From NCBI GenBank assembly GCA_045110315.1, contig JBGCFY010000006.1:1-64000 (forward strand): a DNA stretch of 64,000 nucleotides. The letters run 5' to 3'. Below, piece by piece: positions 35,123 to 43,344 of the stretch. Positions within the stretch are counted from its first letter, which is position 1. Each line of letters starts with the position of its first letter. The translations under genes were made by a program, and so were the position numbers. Below the pieces are notes generated by a model. It did no database searches. It was not told where the DNA came from and was given only the letters and a program-made list of their open reading frames with translations. The DNA comes from CALFBG01 sp045110315. Lineage in GTDB: Bacteria > Bacteroidota > Bacteroidia > Chitinophagales > Saprospiraceae.

Positions 35123-36574
35123 ATGATTAAACTTACCATTCCTCGAATAAAGAAGACAAGTATTTTCAAAAACCTGCGGAGTGCGAACCTAGCCTTCAAT
35201 CGTATTTACAAAGGAGACCTTCCTGCCCGTCAAGCAGTGCATACCGTTTATGGTGGCGCTAATTTATTCAAGCACAATACCGCACAAAGTCTAGGTAAAA
35301 TAGCCTTGCAATCTTTACTGAATTACGCGCCTAATTTTGTCGTCTTTGCCCAAGCATTTGACTTGCCAGGCAAGGAAACATTACCTACCGAAAAAAAGGA
35401 AATTAAAGCCCTCCTCAAAAAATTTAAAAAAACCAAAGATTTAAAAAGTCTAAAGGCTGACCCAGCTTGGCTGCCCTATACCGTTTACCAAAAGGTAATT
35501 AAAAAACTAGAAACGGAAGCCGTTGAAGATTTTAGAATAGACTTTGAGGATGGCTTTGGTAATCGTAGCAACGCAGAAGAAGATCAAACGGCAATCAGCG
35601 CCGCACTCGAAGTTGCCGAAGGGATGAAAGCGCAAACTTTGCCTCCGTTTATTGGCATTCGCATCAAACCCTTTACCGAAGAAATGAAAGAAAGAGGTCT
35701 TCGCACCTTAGACATTTTCTTGACTCACTTACTTGAAAAGACGGCAGGAAAACTACCGGATAATTTCATCGTGATGTTACCCAAAGTAACGATTCCAGAA
35801 CAAGTCAAAGCACTGGTACAATTTTTTGAAGTTTTTGAACAAAAACAAAAGCTCCCTAGTAAAACCTTGAAGATGGAAATCATGGTTGAAACGACGCAAT
35901 CTATTATCGATAAAACTGGAACGAACCCGTTGCGTCGATTTATCACTGCGAGTAAAGGACGCTGCATCGCTACGCATTTTGGTACTTATGACTACACCGC
36001 TTCTTGTGGAATTACGGCAAAATATCAAACCATGGATCATCCCGTTTGCGATTTTGCACATCACATGACGAAGGTCGCTTTGGCGCACACTGGCGTTTGG
36101 CTTTCGGACGGAGCGACCAACATTATGCCCGTGGGTCCACACCGAGGTAAAAAATTATCAAAAAAACAACACAAAGAAAATACCGTCGTTGTTCATCGGG
36201 CATGGAAACAAGGCTACGATCATATTCGACATTCACTATGGAATGGTTTTTACCAAGGTTGGGATTTAAACCCAGCACAACTTCCAATGCGCTACGCTGC
36301 GGTATTTACCTTCTTTTTGGAAAGCTACGACGATGCGACGGAACGACTAAAAAGCTTCATCGCAAAAGCGGCACGTGCGAGTTTGATGGGAGATATTTTT
36401 GATGATGCGGCAACGGGACAAGGCTTACTCAATTTCTTTTTAAAAGCTTTAAACAGTGGTGCGATCACCGAAGAAGAAGTACTCGCTACGGGCTTGACTT
36501 TAGCAGAAATTCGTACCCGCTCTTTCAAGAAAATATTGGAAGATCGCAAGAAAAAAGAACGGCTTTCAAAATAG
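35123..36574 (+). CDS. DUF6986 aldolase/citrate-lyase-like protein, possible glyoxylate-using malate synthase analogue
   Basis: 483 residues of an HpcH/HpaI-type TIM barrel. Residues RIDFEDGFGNRSNAEED hold the expected acidic metal ligands, PFIGIRIKPFTEE the conserved Arg, MEIMVETTQSI a second Glu, and GRCIATHFGTYDYTASCGI the end-of-barrel loop. Related proteins occur beside uricase and allantoin genes in other bacteria. Because allantoicase yields ureidoglycolate, which decays or is cleaved to glyoxylate, a glyoxylate-condensing enzyme fits the neighbourhood; the acceptor is unknown. It follows uraH by 128 bp and xdhC by 12 bp. Malyl-CoA lyase-like or ureidoglycolate-related activity are alternatives. 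Confidence 0.75.
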   Translation: MIKLTIPRIKKTSIFKNLRSANLAFNRIYKGDLPARQAVHTVYGGANLFKHNTAQSLGKIALQSLLNYAPNFVVFAQAFDLPGKETLPTEKKEIKALLKKFKKTKDLKSLKADPAWLPYTVYQKVIKKLETEAVEDFRIDFEDGFGNRSNAEEDQTAISAALEVAEGMKAQTLPPFIGIRIKPFTEEMKERGLRTLDIFLTHLLEKTAGKLPDNFIVMLPKVTIPEQVKALVQFFEVFEQKQKLPSKTLKMEIMVETTQSIIDKTGTNPLRRFITASKGRCIATHFGTYDYTASCGITAKYQTMDHPVCDFAHHMTKVALAHTGVWLSDGATNIMPVGPHRGKKLSKKQHKENTVVVHRAWKQGYDHIRHSLWNGFYQGWDLNPAQLPMRYAAVFTFFLESYDDATERLKSFIAKAARASLMGDIFDDAATGQGLLNFFLKALNSGAITEEEVLATGLTLAEIRTRSFKKILEDRKKKERLSK

Positions 36575-36585
36575 TTTAATCCCTT

Positions 36586-37554
36586 ATGAAACGCTGGAAA
36601 TTTTTAGCTCAAAAATTAGCACAACAAATTCCTTGTCTCTTGATTCTCGTCGCAGAAAGTCACGGTAGTAGTCCTGGCAGGCAAGGATTTAAAATGGTGG
36701 TCGCAGCCGATGAAACGATCTGTGGTTCTATTGGTGGTGGCATCATGGAGCATAAACTCGTAGAAAAAGCTAAATCACTTTTGCAACGAGAAGAACAAAA
36801 GTTTATTTTTCAGCAGCAAGTTCATCACAAACGAGCGGCAACAAATCAATCCGGCTTAATTTGTTCGGGTGAGCAAAGCGTTTTGTTTATTCCTTTTTTT
36901 ACCACAACGATTGTTTCCCAAGTCTTAGCAGCCTACGAGCAAGCGCAACCCATTCTTTTGACGATTAAACCACAAGCCATTGAATGTCATGCCTTGAAAA
37001 CCACCCAAGAAATTTCCTTTCAATATCAATTTACGACAAGTGAGGACTGGATTTATCAGGAATGGCTCCCCTATCAAGATACGATTCATATTATTGGTGC
37101 GGGACACGTAGGTTTGGCTTTGTCTCGACAAATGAAATTATTAAATTTTCGGGTAAAACTTTACGACGATCGAACGGGATTAAATACGTTTCAAGAAAAT
37201 GATGCCGCAACCGAAAAGCGAATTATTGACTATGCTAAAATAGCCACTGAAATCCCTGCTGATCCTAAGGCCTTCGTGGTCATTATGAGTTTTGGATACC
37301 GTAGTGACAAGTTAATTTTGCGGGCTTTGTACCAACATCAATTCCGATATCTCGGAATTATGGGTAGTGATTACAAACTTAAACAACTGTACGAAAGTTA
37401 TGCCGAGGAAGGAATTCCAGCAGCAGCTTTAGCCAAGATACACGCGCCCGTGGGACTTAAAATTTATAGTAAAACACCTGCTGAAATCGCGGTAAGCATT
37501 GCGGCTCAAATCATTCAAATTAAAAATAAAGATTTACCTGGCGGAAGAACTTAA
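36586..37554 (+). CDS. xdhC: XdhC-type molybdenum cofactor insertion protein
   Basis: 322 residues. The N-terminal XdhC/CoxI domain has SHGSSPGRQGFKMVV and GSIGGGIMEHKLVEKA; the C-terminal Rossmann domain has HIIGAGHVGLALSRQ, VVIMSFGYRSDK and LGIMGSDYK. The protein carries sulfurated Moco to XdhB. As the last gene of the purine cluster, its stop overlaps the stop of the convergent M64-like gene (37551-37554), so no terminator separates them. Confidence 0.9.
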   Translation: MKRWKFLAQKLAQQIPCLLILVAESHGSSPGRQGFKMVVAADETICGSIGGGIMEHKLVEKAKSLLQREEQKFIFQQQVHHKRAATNQSGLICSGEQSVLFIPFFTTTIVSQVLAAYEQAQPILLTIKPQAIECHALKTTQEISFQYQFTTSEDWIYQEWLPYQDTIHIIGAGHVGLALSRQMKLLNFRVKLYDDRTGLNTFQENDAATEKRIIDYAKIATEIPADPKAFVVIMSFGYRSDKLILRALYQHQFRYLGIMGSDYKLKQLYESYAEEGIPAAALAKIHAPVGLKIYSKTPAEIAVSIAAQIIQIKNKDLPGGRT

Positions 37555-39329
37555 TTCTTGCGACGCCGTTTTTTTCTTTTAGAAAACTGTTTGGCTTTAG
37601 CTTGACATTTTTTGCCGATGTCAAAAACCATTTTCTCTTGTTTGGGACTTGTTCCGTTGACACTTTTAGTCGCCCAACTTTTGTTAAAATCTGTTTTAAA
37701 CTGACAAACTACTTTTTCTAAGTTCTTGGTATAAGGAATTGCTAATTGACAAGTTCCACGACTTTGATGTTCGTAAGTATCTCCCTCTTCTTCTGCATGA
37801 ATTCTAAACCCTGCGGGATCGTTAACACTCAGATGATACGTTTCTTTCCCCTTTTTGTCCATCACCTCAAGTGACAAATAATTTTTAGGAACCAAATCTT
37901 TAGTCGGCACACCGAAAGTTACGTCTTGTACGGCTACGGTTACACCATCATCATCATCCGCAGTCAATTCGAGTAAGACTACTTCTTCGTAACCAAAAAT
38001 ATTTTCTTGTGGTGTCAATGCTGCGAGTGGCGTCTCCATATCCGTTAACCGTTGATAATATTGATCAATTAAGCGCCCGCAAGTTCTTTGAAAGTCTCGA
38101 ATCACATCATCACCATCATCTTGCATAATGCACAGACCACCCAACGCGCGGTACCAACGAATGCCATCAATATCTCGCAAAAGGTCATAATGATCTTTTG
38201 GAAACCCGTTGGCTACATTAAATGCTTCGCAAGAGGCGCGGGTTGGAAATAAAACAGATTTTTCGGACATATACCAATCGGTATCATTAACGTGTCGAAT
38301 GACGGAACAATCCATTGCGGGAAATCCATTGCGTTCATTAAATGCTTCACAATCAGACTCCTTGGGAAAGACATTAGAACCACCGGGAGATTCAAAACAG
38401 ACACAACCATTATATTCGTCACTCAGGTTAAAAATTGCATGGGCTGTTTCGTGAACGGCAGTTCCTTTATTATAACCTTCCGAAGTAAAAAGATTATAAG
38501 CAAGGAAGGAAAAGTTAGCTTTGAGATAAGCGCCGTCACTATAAGCCGTGCGGTGCAACAGGCCAAAAGCATCAATGCCCGAAATTTTGTTGTCTGCGAG
38601 AAAACTAGGAAAGCTATTTTCATTGAAGGGATCCTCAATAATTTTACGTCCATCAGCCGTTTGGCGAGTGTAGTAAAAATTCCATTTTTCTTTATGAGAT
38701 CTTATTTTGTTGTTTTCGTGGTAACCGGTGTAAATAACATTCTCCGCATCTTGCAAAAAATTATTCCAGTCATTTTGGTAATCTACATCTGCAAGGAAGC
38801 ATAAATTGATGGTATTTTTCATTGGATCTCGCGTCGTGGCGTAGAGCGTGATTTTATCCTTTCCCCAAGGAGAATCTCCCGCATCGAAAAGCGCTAATTT
38901 TTCGGAACTTGCTCCTTCGATATTGGTAATTGTAAAAATATATTCTACGTTGCTACGAGCAGGGAAGCCTGCGGTGTGTAAATAATCAAGACTTAGTTCT
39001 TTTGGTGAATCTGTAAAGTCCCAAGTTTTAACTTTTCCCCACAAACCATTTTGCCTTCTCCGTTTCGAAGGAAAGTTATTTTTATCCTGATAGAGTTCGA
39101 ATTCAAAAATCTGCAATTCTACTTTTTGGATGCCCAATTTATCCATCACTTGAACGGCAAACGTTACCCCTTGGCGATTCGCAGGGTGCAACGGTCGATG
39201 AATCCAATGACCAAACTCGGTGGTACTGACTGCCGCGGGGGAAGGCTTGGTTTTAGGTTGTAAAGACTTACAAGAAAAATTAGTCCCAACTAAAATGAGG
39301 ACGAGAAAAACGGAGAGACAATATTTCAT
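37551..39329 (-). CDS. M64-like metalloprotease lipoprotein
   Basis: 592 residues from ATG at 39329; an upstream ATG at 39371 would place 14 residues before the signal and is less likely. The signal ends in GTNFSC, a lipobox-like site. An N-terminal beta domain (30-190) is followed by a zinc motif HETAHAIFNLSDEYNG, which matches the HExxH...DEY pattern of M64 (IgA-peptidase-like) enzymes. Just after it come two 40-residue repeats, SDCEAFNERNGFP and ASCEAFNVANGFP, with many cysteines. The rest is a beta-rich C-terminal part ending in a basic tail. It is probably an outer-membrane or surface protease. Confidence 0.78.
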   Translation of the reverse strand: MKYCLSVFLVLILVGTNFSCKSLQPKTKPSPAAVSTTEFGHWIHRPLHPANRQGVTFAVQVMDKLGIQKVELQIFEFELYQDKNNFPSKRRRQNGLWGKVKTWDFTDSPKELSLDYLHTAGFPARSNVEYIFTITNIEGASSEKLALFDAGDSPWGKDKITLYATTRDPMKNTINLCFLADVDYQNDWNNFLQDAENVIYTGYHENNKIRSHKEKWNFYYTRQTADGRKIIEDPFNENSFPSFLADNKISGIDAFGLLHRTAYSDGAYLKANFSFLAYNLFTSEGYNKGTAVHETAHAIFNLSDEYNGCVCFESPGGSNVFPKESDCEAFNERNGFPAMDCSVIRHVNDTDWYMSEKSVLFPTRASCEAFNVANGFPKDHYDLLRDIDGIRWYRALGGLCIMQDDGDDVIRDFQRTCGRLIDQYYQRLTDMETPLAALTPQENIFGYEEVVLLELTADDDDGVTVAVQDVTFGVPTKDLVPKNYLSLEVMDKKGKETYHLSVNDPAGFRIHAEEEGDTYEHQSRGTCQLAIPYTKNLEKVVCQFKTDFNKSWATKSVNGTSPKQEKMVFDIGKKCQAKAKQFSKRKKRRRKN

Positions 39330-39430
39330 AGAAGCAACATTTTGGAGTAGACAGACTATTTTCATCAGCACAGCATTCTAACGTAGAAAGTGCTACCGAT
39401 TATACTTCGAAGATAGGAAATATTAGAGTG

Positions 39431-39500
39431 GTTTAAAAACTCCAAAATGTTTAAGTAGCAAGGCAATTTAATTTTGCCTTGCTACTTATGCATGGATCTT
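39431..39500. repeat. Dispersed intergenic repeat carrying a strong palindrome
   Basis: GTTTAAAAACTCCAAAA at 39431 and ATCTTTTTGA at about 39494 match the interior of the 7178-7242 element. Between them sits AAGTAGCAAGGCAA (39453-39466), pairing perfectly over 14 bp with TTGCCTTGCTACTT (39474-39487). One arm recurs exactly at 24945-24958 and a degenerate version at 55739. It could act as a terminator or be a REP-like insertion. Confidence 0.6.
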
Positions 39501-39563
39501 TTTGACCGACTTTGCGCTAACTTGACAAATTCCCAGTAAAGATTCAATCTCCTAAACTTAAAC

Positions 39564-39592
39564 TTATCCACTTTTCAACAAAGTTATCCACA
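39564..39592 (+). other. Two DnaA-box-like sequences
   Basis: TTATCCACT (39564-39572) and TTATCCACA (39584-39592) lie 20 bp apart in the same orientation just beyond the stop of the permease gene. The second is a perfect DnaA box. A third TTATCCACA occurs near 56463. No replication gene is nearby. Confidence 0.35.
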
Positions 39593-39597
39593 ATTCT

Positions 39598-40851
39598 TTA
39601 TTTACTCCGAATCGCATCTACTGGATCCATACCGGAAGCTTGGTGCGCTGGAATAATGCCAGAAAGAAGACCGATTGCAATCGAGACACCAACACCGAGT
39701 AGCATATTAGAAAAAGAAAGAAAAACATCAAAATCGGCAACTTGAGATAAAGCTAAGGTCGTCAATCCGATCAGTCCTAAGCCAAGCACACCACCGATAA
39801 TACAAAGGATGATCGATTCGATCAAAAATTCAAGTAAAATCACGTAGCGTTTAGCGCCTAGTGCTTTTTTAATTCCAATAATATTTGTGCGCTCTTTGAC
39901 CGAAACAAACATAATATTAGCTACACTGAACGCGCCTACAAGAATGGCAAATCCACCGATAATCCAGCCCAGTAGACTTAGCACACTGAAAAAGCCATCT
40001 AGCAAACTCGTCATCATGGTCAATTCGTTGAGGGAAAAGTCATCTTCTTGTTTGGGTTTTAATTTGTGGGCAGCCCGCATGACGCCCGTAACTTCATCTT
40101 TGAGTTGGTCGAGTTCAACGCCTTCGGAAGCTTTAATATTGATAGAGGTTTGAAATACATTTTTAGATTTAAGGTTGGCAAACTTTCTGGCAAGTTCGTA
40201 AGAAACGATAATGGCATCATCAAAATCGACCACGTTGATTAAATCGTCTCCTGATTTCTTAATGACACCAATTACTTCCAACTTTCTGCCGGATACTTTG
40301 ATTTCTTTACCAATAGGATCAATGGTACCAAAAAGTTCTTCGGCGACGGTGTAACCGAGCAGGATTTTATTACTTCCATAAGTATATTCTGTCTGAGAAA
40401 AATGCCGACCTTTTTCAAATTCGATAGAGAACATTTCCGCAAAATCGTAGGTTGCCCCAATTAGGACGGATTGCTCTACACTACTAGAACGGTATTTGAC
40501 CGTTCTGAAACCGATCGCAACGTGGTAGGAAACTTTATCGAGTGATTTTACTTTTTTGGCAACCGTTTTATAATCTTGGTAGTTTGGTTCAGGCCGTTTA
40601 AGGTATTTCCACCAATATTGATGAGAATCAGACCAAGACCATTTTCTTACGTAGATTACATCACTACCCAATTTATCAAAACTTCCCCGTACGTTGGTCT
40701 CCAAAGAATCTACCGCTGCTTTCACTCCGATGATACAGAAGATGCCAATCGTAATGCCGAGCAGCGACAAGAAGGTACGCAATTTGTTACCTCTTAATTG
40801 CTGGAGGGCTTGATTAGCACTTTCATAGATAATTTTGAGCAGCAACTTCAT
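39598..40851 (-). CDS. MacB/FtsX-type ABC transporter permease
   Basis: 417 residues. One N-terminal membrane helix (about 23-45), a large periplasmic MacB-core-like domain (50-280) and three C-terminal helices form the type VII ABC permease fold. Typical sequences are NKLRTFLSLLGITIGIF at the start and VKERTNIIGIKKALGAKR before the penultimate helix. Such permeases drive lipoprotein or peptide extrusion using a separate ATPase; none is encoded next to it. It is monocistronic here. Confidence 0.88.
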   Translation of the reverse strand: MKLLLKIIYESANQALQQLRGNKLRTFLSLLGITIGIFCIIGVKAAVDSLETNVRGSFDKLGSDVIYVRKWSWSDSHQYWWKYLKRPEPNYQDYKTVAKKVKSLDKVSYHVAIGFRTVKYRSSSVEQSVLIGATYDFAEMFSIEFEKGRHFSQTEYTYGSNKILLGYTVAEELFGTIDPIGKEIKVSGRKLEVIGVIKKSGDDLINVVDFDDAIIVSYELARKFANLKSKNVFQTSINIKASEGVELDQLKDEVTGVMRAAHKLKPKQEDDFSLNELTMMTSLLDGFFSVLSLLGWIIGGFAILVGAFSVANIMFVSVKERTNIIGIKKALGAKRYVILLEFLIESIILCIIGGVLGLGLIGLTTLALSQVADFDVFLSFSNMLLGVGVSIAIGLLSGIIPAHQASGMDPVDAIRSK

Positions 40852-41178
40852 TGACGTAAGGTTTATGATAAAAGTCTGAAAGCAGTAAGTTATTAACTAC
40901 TACGATGAATAGACTCGTATGGAAGTTATTTTTAAAACTATTTTTAAAATAATAGTCCAATTTAAGAAATAAATAAAATTTCACACAATAGATTCGATTA
41001 ACGGGCGGTTTTTATCTGCGAAGAAGTTTCGGAAAAGATAAAATGTCGACTTCCTTCGCAAATCTAAATTATGCGGGTTAAATTCCTACAATACTCCGGC
41101 AAAATAAGTCTCTAAGCCTTCAAATCAATTTTCTTAAAACGAAACAATTGACTTTTCTCTTTTGTAGATAATAATTCG
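40852..41178. other. Noncoding gap between divergent permease and queA
   Basis: About 330 bp of AT-rich sequence upstream of two divergent genes. Apart from the promoter-like motif at 41179-41186 I see nothing specific in it. Confidence 0.4.
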
Positions 41179-41186
41179 TACTTTTG
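41179..41186 (+). promoter_or_regulatory. Promoter -7 element for queA
   Basis: TACTTTTG matches the Bacteroidota TAnnTTTG element, 33 bp ahead of the start codon. A TTTG at 41161-41164 is upstream but at a shorter spacing (14 nt) than usual. Confidence 0.45.
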
Positions 41187-41218
41187 CCAGTCAAATTTCA
41201 AAAAAATACAGATTTAAT

Positions 41219-42283
41219 ATGAGGACAAAGCTTTCACAATTCAATTTTGATTTACCTAGTGAACTCGTTGCTCAGTATCCAGTGGATGCGAGAGATGAGT
41301 CCCGTTTAATGGTTATTCATCGAGAGACCGGAAAGATAGAACACAAAGTATTCAAAGATGTTCTAGAATACTTTGATGATGGAGATGCATTTGTTTTTAA
41401 TAACACTAAAGTTTTTCCAGCTCGTTTATTTGGTCGTAAAGAAAAGACGGGGGCAAAGATTGAAGTTTTTCTTTTGAGAGAACTCAATAATGAATCTCGC
41501 TTGTGGGATGTATTAGTCGATCCGGCGAGAAAAATTCGAGTCGGAAACAAGTTATACTTCAGCGATGCTGAGGAAAATGACGTATTGATTGCAGAAGTAG
41601 TTGATAATACGACTTCTCGGGGCCGGACAATTCGATTTTTGTACGATGGTACCGACGAAGAATTCCAAAGAGACTTGAATTACTTAGGAAATACTCCTTT
41701 ACCCAAGTATATTAAGCGAGAAGCGGAAGAAATAGATCGAGAACGTTACCAAACCTTATATGCCAAGGAAGTTGGTGCCGTAGCTGCACCTACTGCGGGT
41801 TTGCACTTTAGTAGAGAATTACTGAAACGTTTGGAAATCAAAGGTATTGATTTTGCGGAATTGACCCTACACGTTGGTTTAGGAACCTTCCGTAGCATCG
41901 ACGTTGAAGATTTATCAAAGCATAAAATGGACGCGGAATATTTCCGTATTCAGGAAGATGCGGTTAAAATCGTTAATAAGGCGAAAGAAGGTCGACGTAA
42001 GATATGTAGTGTAGGAACGACTTCAATGCGTTCGTTAGAATCTGCCGTTTCTGCGGAAGGATTGCTAAAAACGGCAGAAGGTTGGACCAATAAGTTCATT
42101 TATCCTCCCTACGAGTTCAATATTGCCAATGCCATGATTACGAATTTACATTTACCGAAGTCTAGCCTAATGATTATGGTTTGTGCGTTCGGTGGTTACG
42201 ATTTGATGGTAGAGGCTTACAAGCAAGCTATTAAAGAAAAATATCGCTTTTTCAGCTATGGAGATGCCATGCTGATTTTATAA
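41219..42283 (+). CDS. queA: S-adenosylmethionine:tRNA ribosyltransferase-isomerase
   Basis: 354 residues. The family blocks FDFDLPSELVAQ-type N-terminus, FNNTKVFPARLFG, NTPLPKYIKR, VAAPTAGLHFS and TLHVGLGTFRSI are intact, as is the C-terminal NLHLPKSSLMIMV. The enzyme transfers the ribosyl group of SAM to 7-aminomethyl-7-deazaguanine in tRNA to make epoxyqueuosine. Length is normal. It stands alone with its own promoter motif and a strong terminator. Confidence 0.97.
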   Translation: MRTKLSQFNFDLPSELVAQYPVDARDESRLMVIHRETGKIEHKVFKDVLEYFDDGDAFVFNNTKVFPARLFGRKEKTGAKIEVFLLRELNNESRLWDVLVDPARKIRVGNKLYFSDAEENDVLIAEVVDNTTSRGRTIRFLYDGTDEEFQRDLNYLGNTPLPKYIKREAEEIDRERYQTLYAKEVGAVAAPTAGLHFSRELLKRLEIKGIDFAELTLHVGLGTFRSIDVEDLSKHKMDAEYFRIQEDAVKIVNKAKEGRRKICSVGTTSMRSLESAVSAEGLLKTAEGWTNKFIYPPYEFNIANAMITNLHLPKSSLMIMVCAFGGYDLMVEAYKQAIKEKYRFFSYGDAMLIL

Positions 42284-42324
42284 AAAATAGAGCAATCCAA
42301 AGTTGTATAAAACAATTTTATAAC

Positions 42325-42364
42325 AAAAGCGCATCCTAAAATCAATTTTAGGATGCGCTTTTTT
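42325..42364 (+). terminator. Rho-independent terminator of queA
   Basis: AAAAGCGCATCCTAAAAT (42325-42342) pairs with ATTTTAGGATGCGCTTTT (42345-42362), an almost uninterrupted 17-bp stem with a tight loop, ending in a T-run. It lies 42 bp after the queA stop. Confidence 0.92.
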
Positions 42365-42586
42365 GCTGGAATAGACGGACGTAAGCTAAGCGGCATTTTT
42401 GTCAATGCTGGAAATACCAAACAATAATTTAAAATACTTGCCCGTTAGACAAACGAAATAGCGCATTTAGAAGTCATTATTGAATTGTCGTCGAATTGTG
42501 GTAGCCCCTAATCGAGTTGACCTTATTTTGAAGAAGATCTCAAAAACGGTCTGATTTTTGAATTCGAAATTCTATGAAGATACTGC
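42365..42586. other. Noncoding stretch between queA terminator and the DUF2795 promoter
   Basis: About 220 bp, part of the 500-bp gap between queA and the DUF2795 gene. No gene, repeat or clear site seen. Confidence 0.4.
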
Positions 42587-42617
42587 TTGTATCTATAAAT
42601 TAAGTTTACTACATTTG
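42587..42617 (+). promoter_or_regulatory. Promoter for the DUF2795 gene
   Basis: TTG (42587-42589), a 20-nt spacer and TACATTTG (42610-42617) fit the Bacteroidota -33/-7 pattern. The transcript would have a leader of about 165 nt. Confidence 0.5.
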
Positions 42618-42711
42618 CCCCTAGAAAATAGCCAGTGGACATTTCTAAAAAAAAATAGAAAAAAATCATCCCATCATGCTAATTTTATTCTATAGTTTTT
42701 CTATATAAGCG

Positions 42712-42745
42712 GAATATGAAATTATTGCAAAAGAAGTTCATATTC
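42712..42745 (+). promoter_or_regulatory. Inverted repeat in the DUF2795 leader
   Basis: GAATATGAA (42712-42720) and TTCATATTC (42737-42745), a perfect 9-bp inverted repeat with a 16-nt spacer, located 43 bp before the start codon. Could be an operator or an RNA hairpin. Confidence 0.35.
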
Positions 42746-42787
42746 AAAAACGCATCTTTTTAATTATAATTTGGTAATAAACAAACT

Positions 42788-43009
42788 ATGTACTGGACAT
42801 TAGAGCTAGCCTCTCACTTAGAAGAAGCACCTTGGCCTGCTACACGCGACGAACTGATTGACTACGCCATTCGGTCGGGCGCACCCTTAGAAGTCATTGA
42901 AAATCTTCAACAAATGGAAGATGAAGGAGAAGTGTACGAAAGTATTGAAGATATCTGGCCGGATTATCCGCGTAAAGATGATTTCTTCTTTAATGAAGAC
43001 GAATACTAG
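42788..43009 (+). CDS. DUF2795 family small protein
   Basis: 73 residues, soluble and acidic. The sequence MYWTLELASHLEEAPWPATR followed by DELIDYAIRSGAPLEVIENL and ending DDFFFNEDEY is the standard DUF2795 form found as a single, highly conserved gene in many Bacteroidota. Function unknown. Here it is surrounded by unusual noncoding structure: an inverted repeat in its leader, alternative hairpins just after the stop, then iteron-like repeats and a strong terminator. Confidence 0.9.
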   Translation: MYWTLELASHLEEAPWPATRDELIDYAIRSGAPLEVIENLQQMEDEGEVYESIEDIWPDYPRKDDFFFNEDEY

Positions 43010-43021
43010 ACTTACGATAAA

Positions 43022-43060
43022 ATTCCTTGCTACTCCAAGGAATACTTCACTATTCCTTGG
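43022..43060 (+). promoter_or_regulatory. Mutually exclusive hairpins after the DUF2795 gene
   Basis: Three related arms: ATTCCTTG (43022-43029), CCAAGGAAT (43035-43043) and ATTCCTTGG (43052-43060). The middle arm can pair with either neighbour (8 or 9 bp), so only one hairpin can form at a time. Confidence 0.5.
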
Positions 43061-43104
43061 TCTTTCAGGGATGTGAATATCGTTTTTAGAAAAAAATTAT
43101 AGCG

Positions 43105-43148
43105 TCTAAATCGCATTGTAAAAAAATCTAAATCGCATTGTAAAAAGA
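43105..43148 (+). repeat. Iteron-like direct repeats, cluster 1 (two copies)
   Basis: Two copies of TCTAAATCGCATTGTAAAAA at 43105 and 43127, period 22 bp, ending in the left arm of the hairpin terminator. Four further copies lie at 43345-43430. Confidence 0.9.
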
Positions 43149-43182
43149 TCTTGCTACTATCTATCGATAGCAAGATCTTTTT
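43142..43182. terminator. Strong hairpin terminator
   Basis: AAAAAGATCTTGCTA (43142-43156) pairs perfectly over 15 bp with TAGCAAGATCTTTTT (43168-43182) and is followed by more T. A-run and T-run on both sides suggest it works in both directions. It ends transcription from the DUF2795 gene. Confidence 0.85.
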
Positions 43183-43344
43183 TTTAGTCTGGGATCTAGG
43201 ATAGCATAACTTCCCCTACTCTCGTCTGATACTCTCTTCGTTCCTTTCCCTATTGCAAGTTCTACGTCCATTTCCAGTAGCTTTTTCCACATCGTAGTTG
43301 CTTACCCTCTATTTCATCACATTCACTTTAAATATTGTGAAAAG

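Noticed and set aside
39564..39592. Chromosome origin
   Set aside because: Only two boxes, no dnaA, dnaN, rpmH or AT-rich unwinding element next to them.
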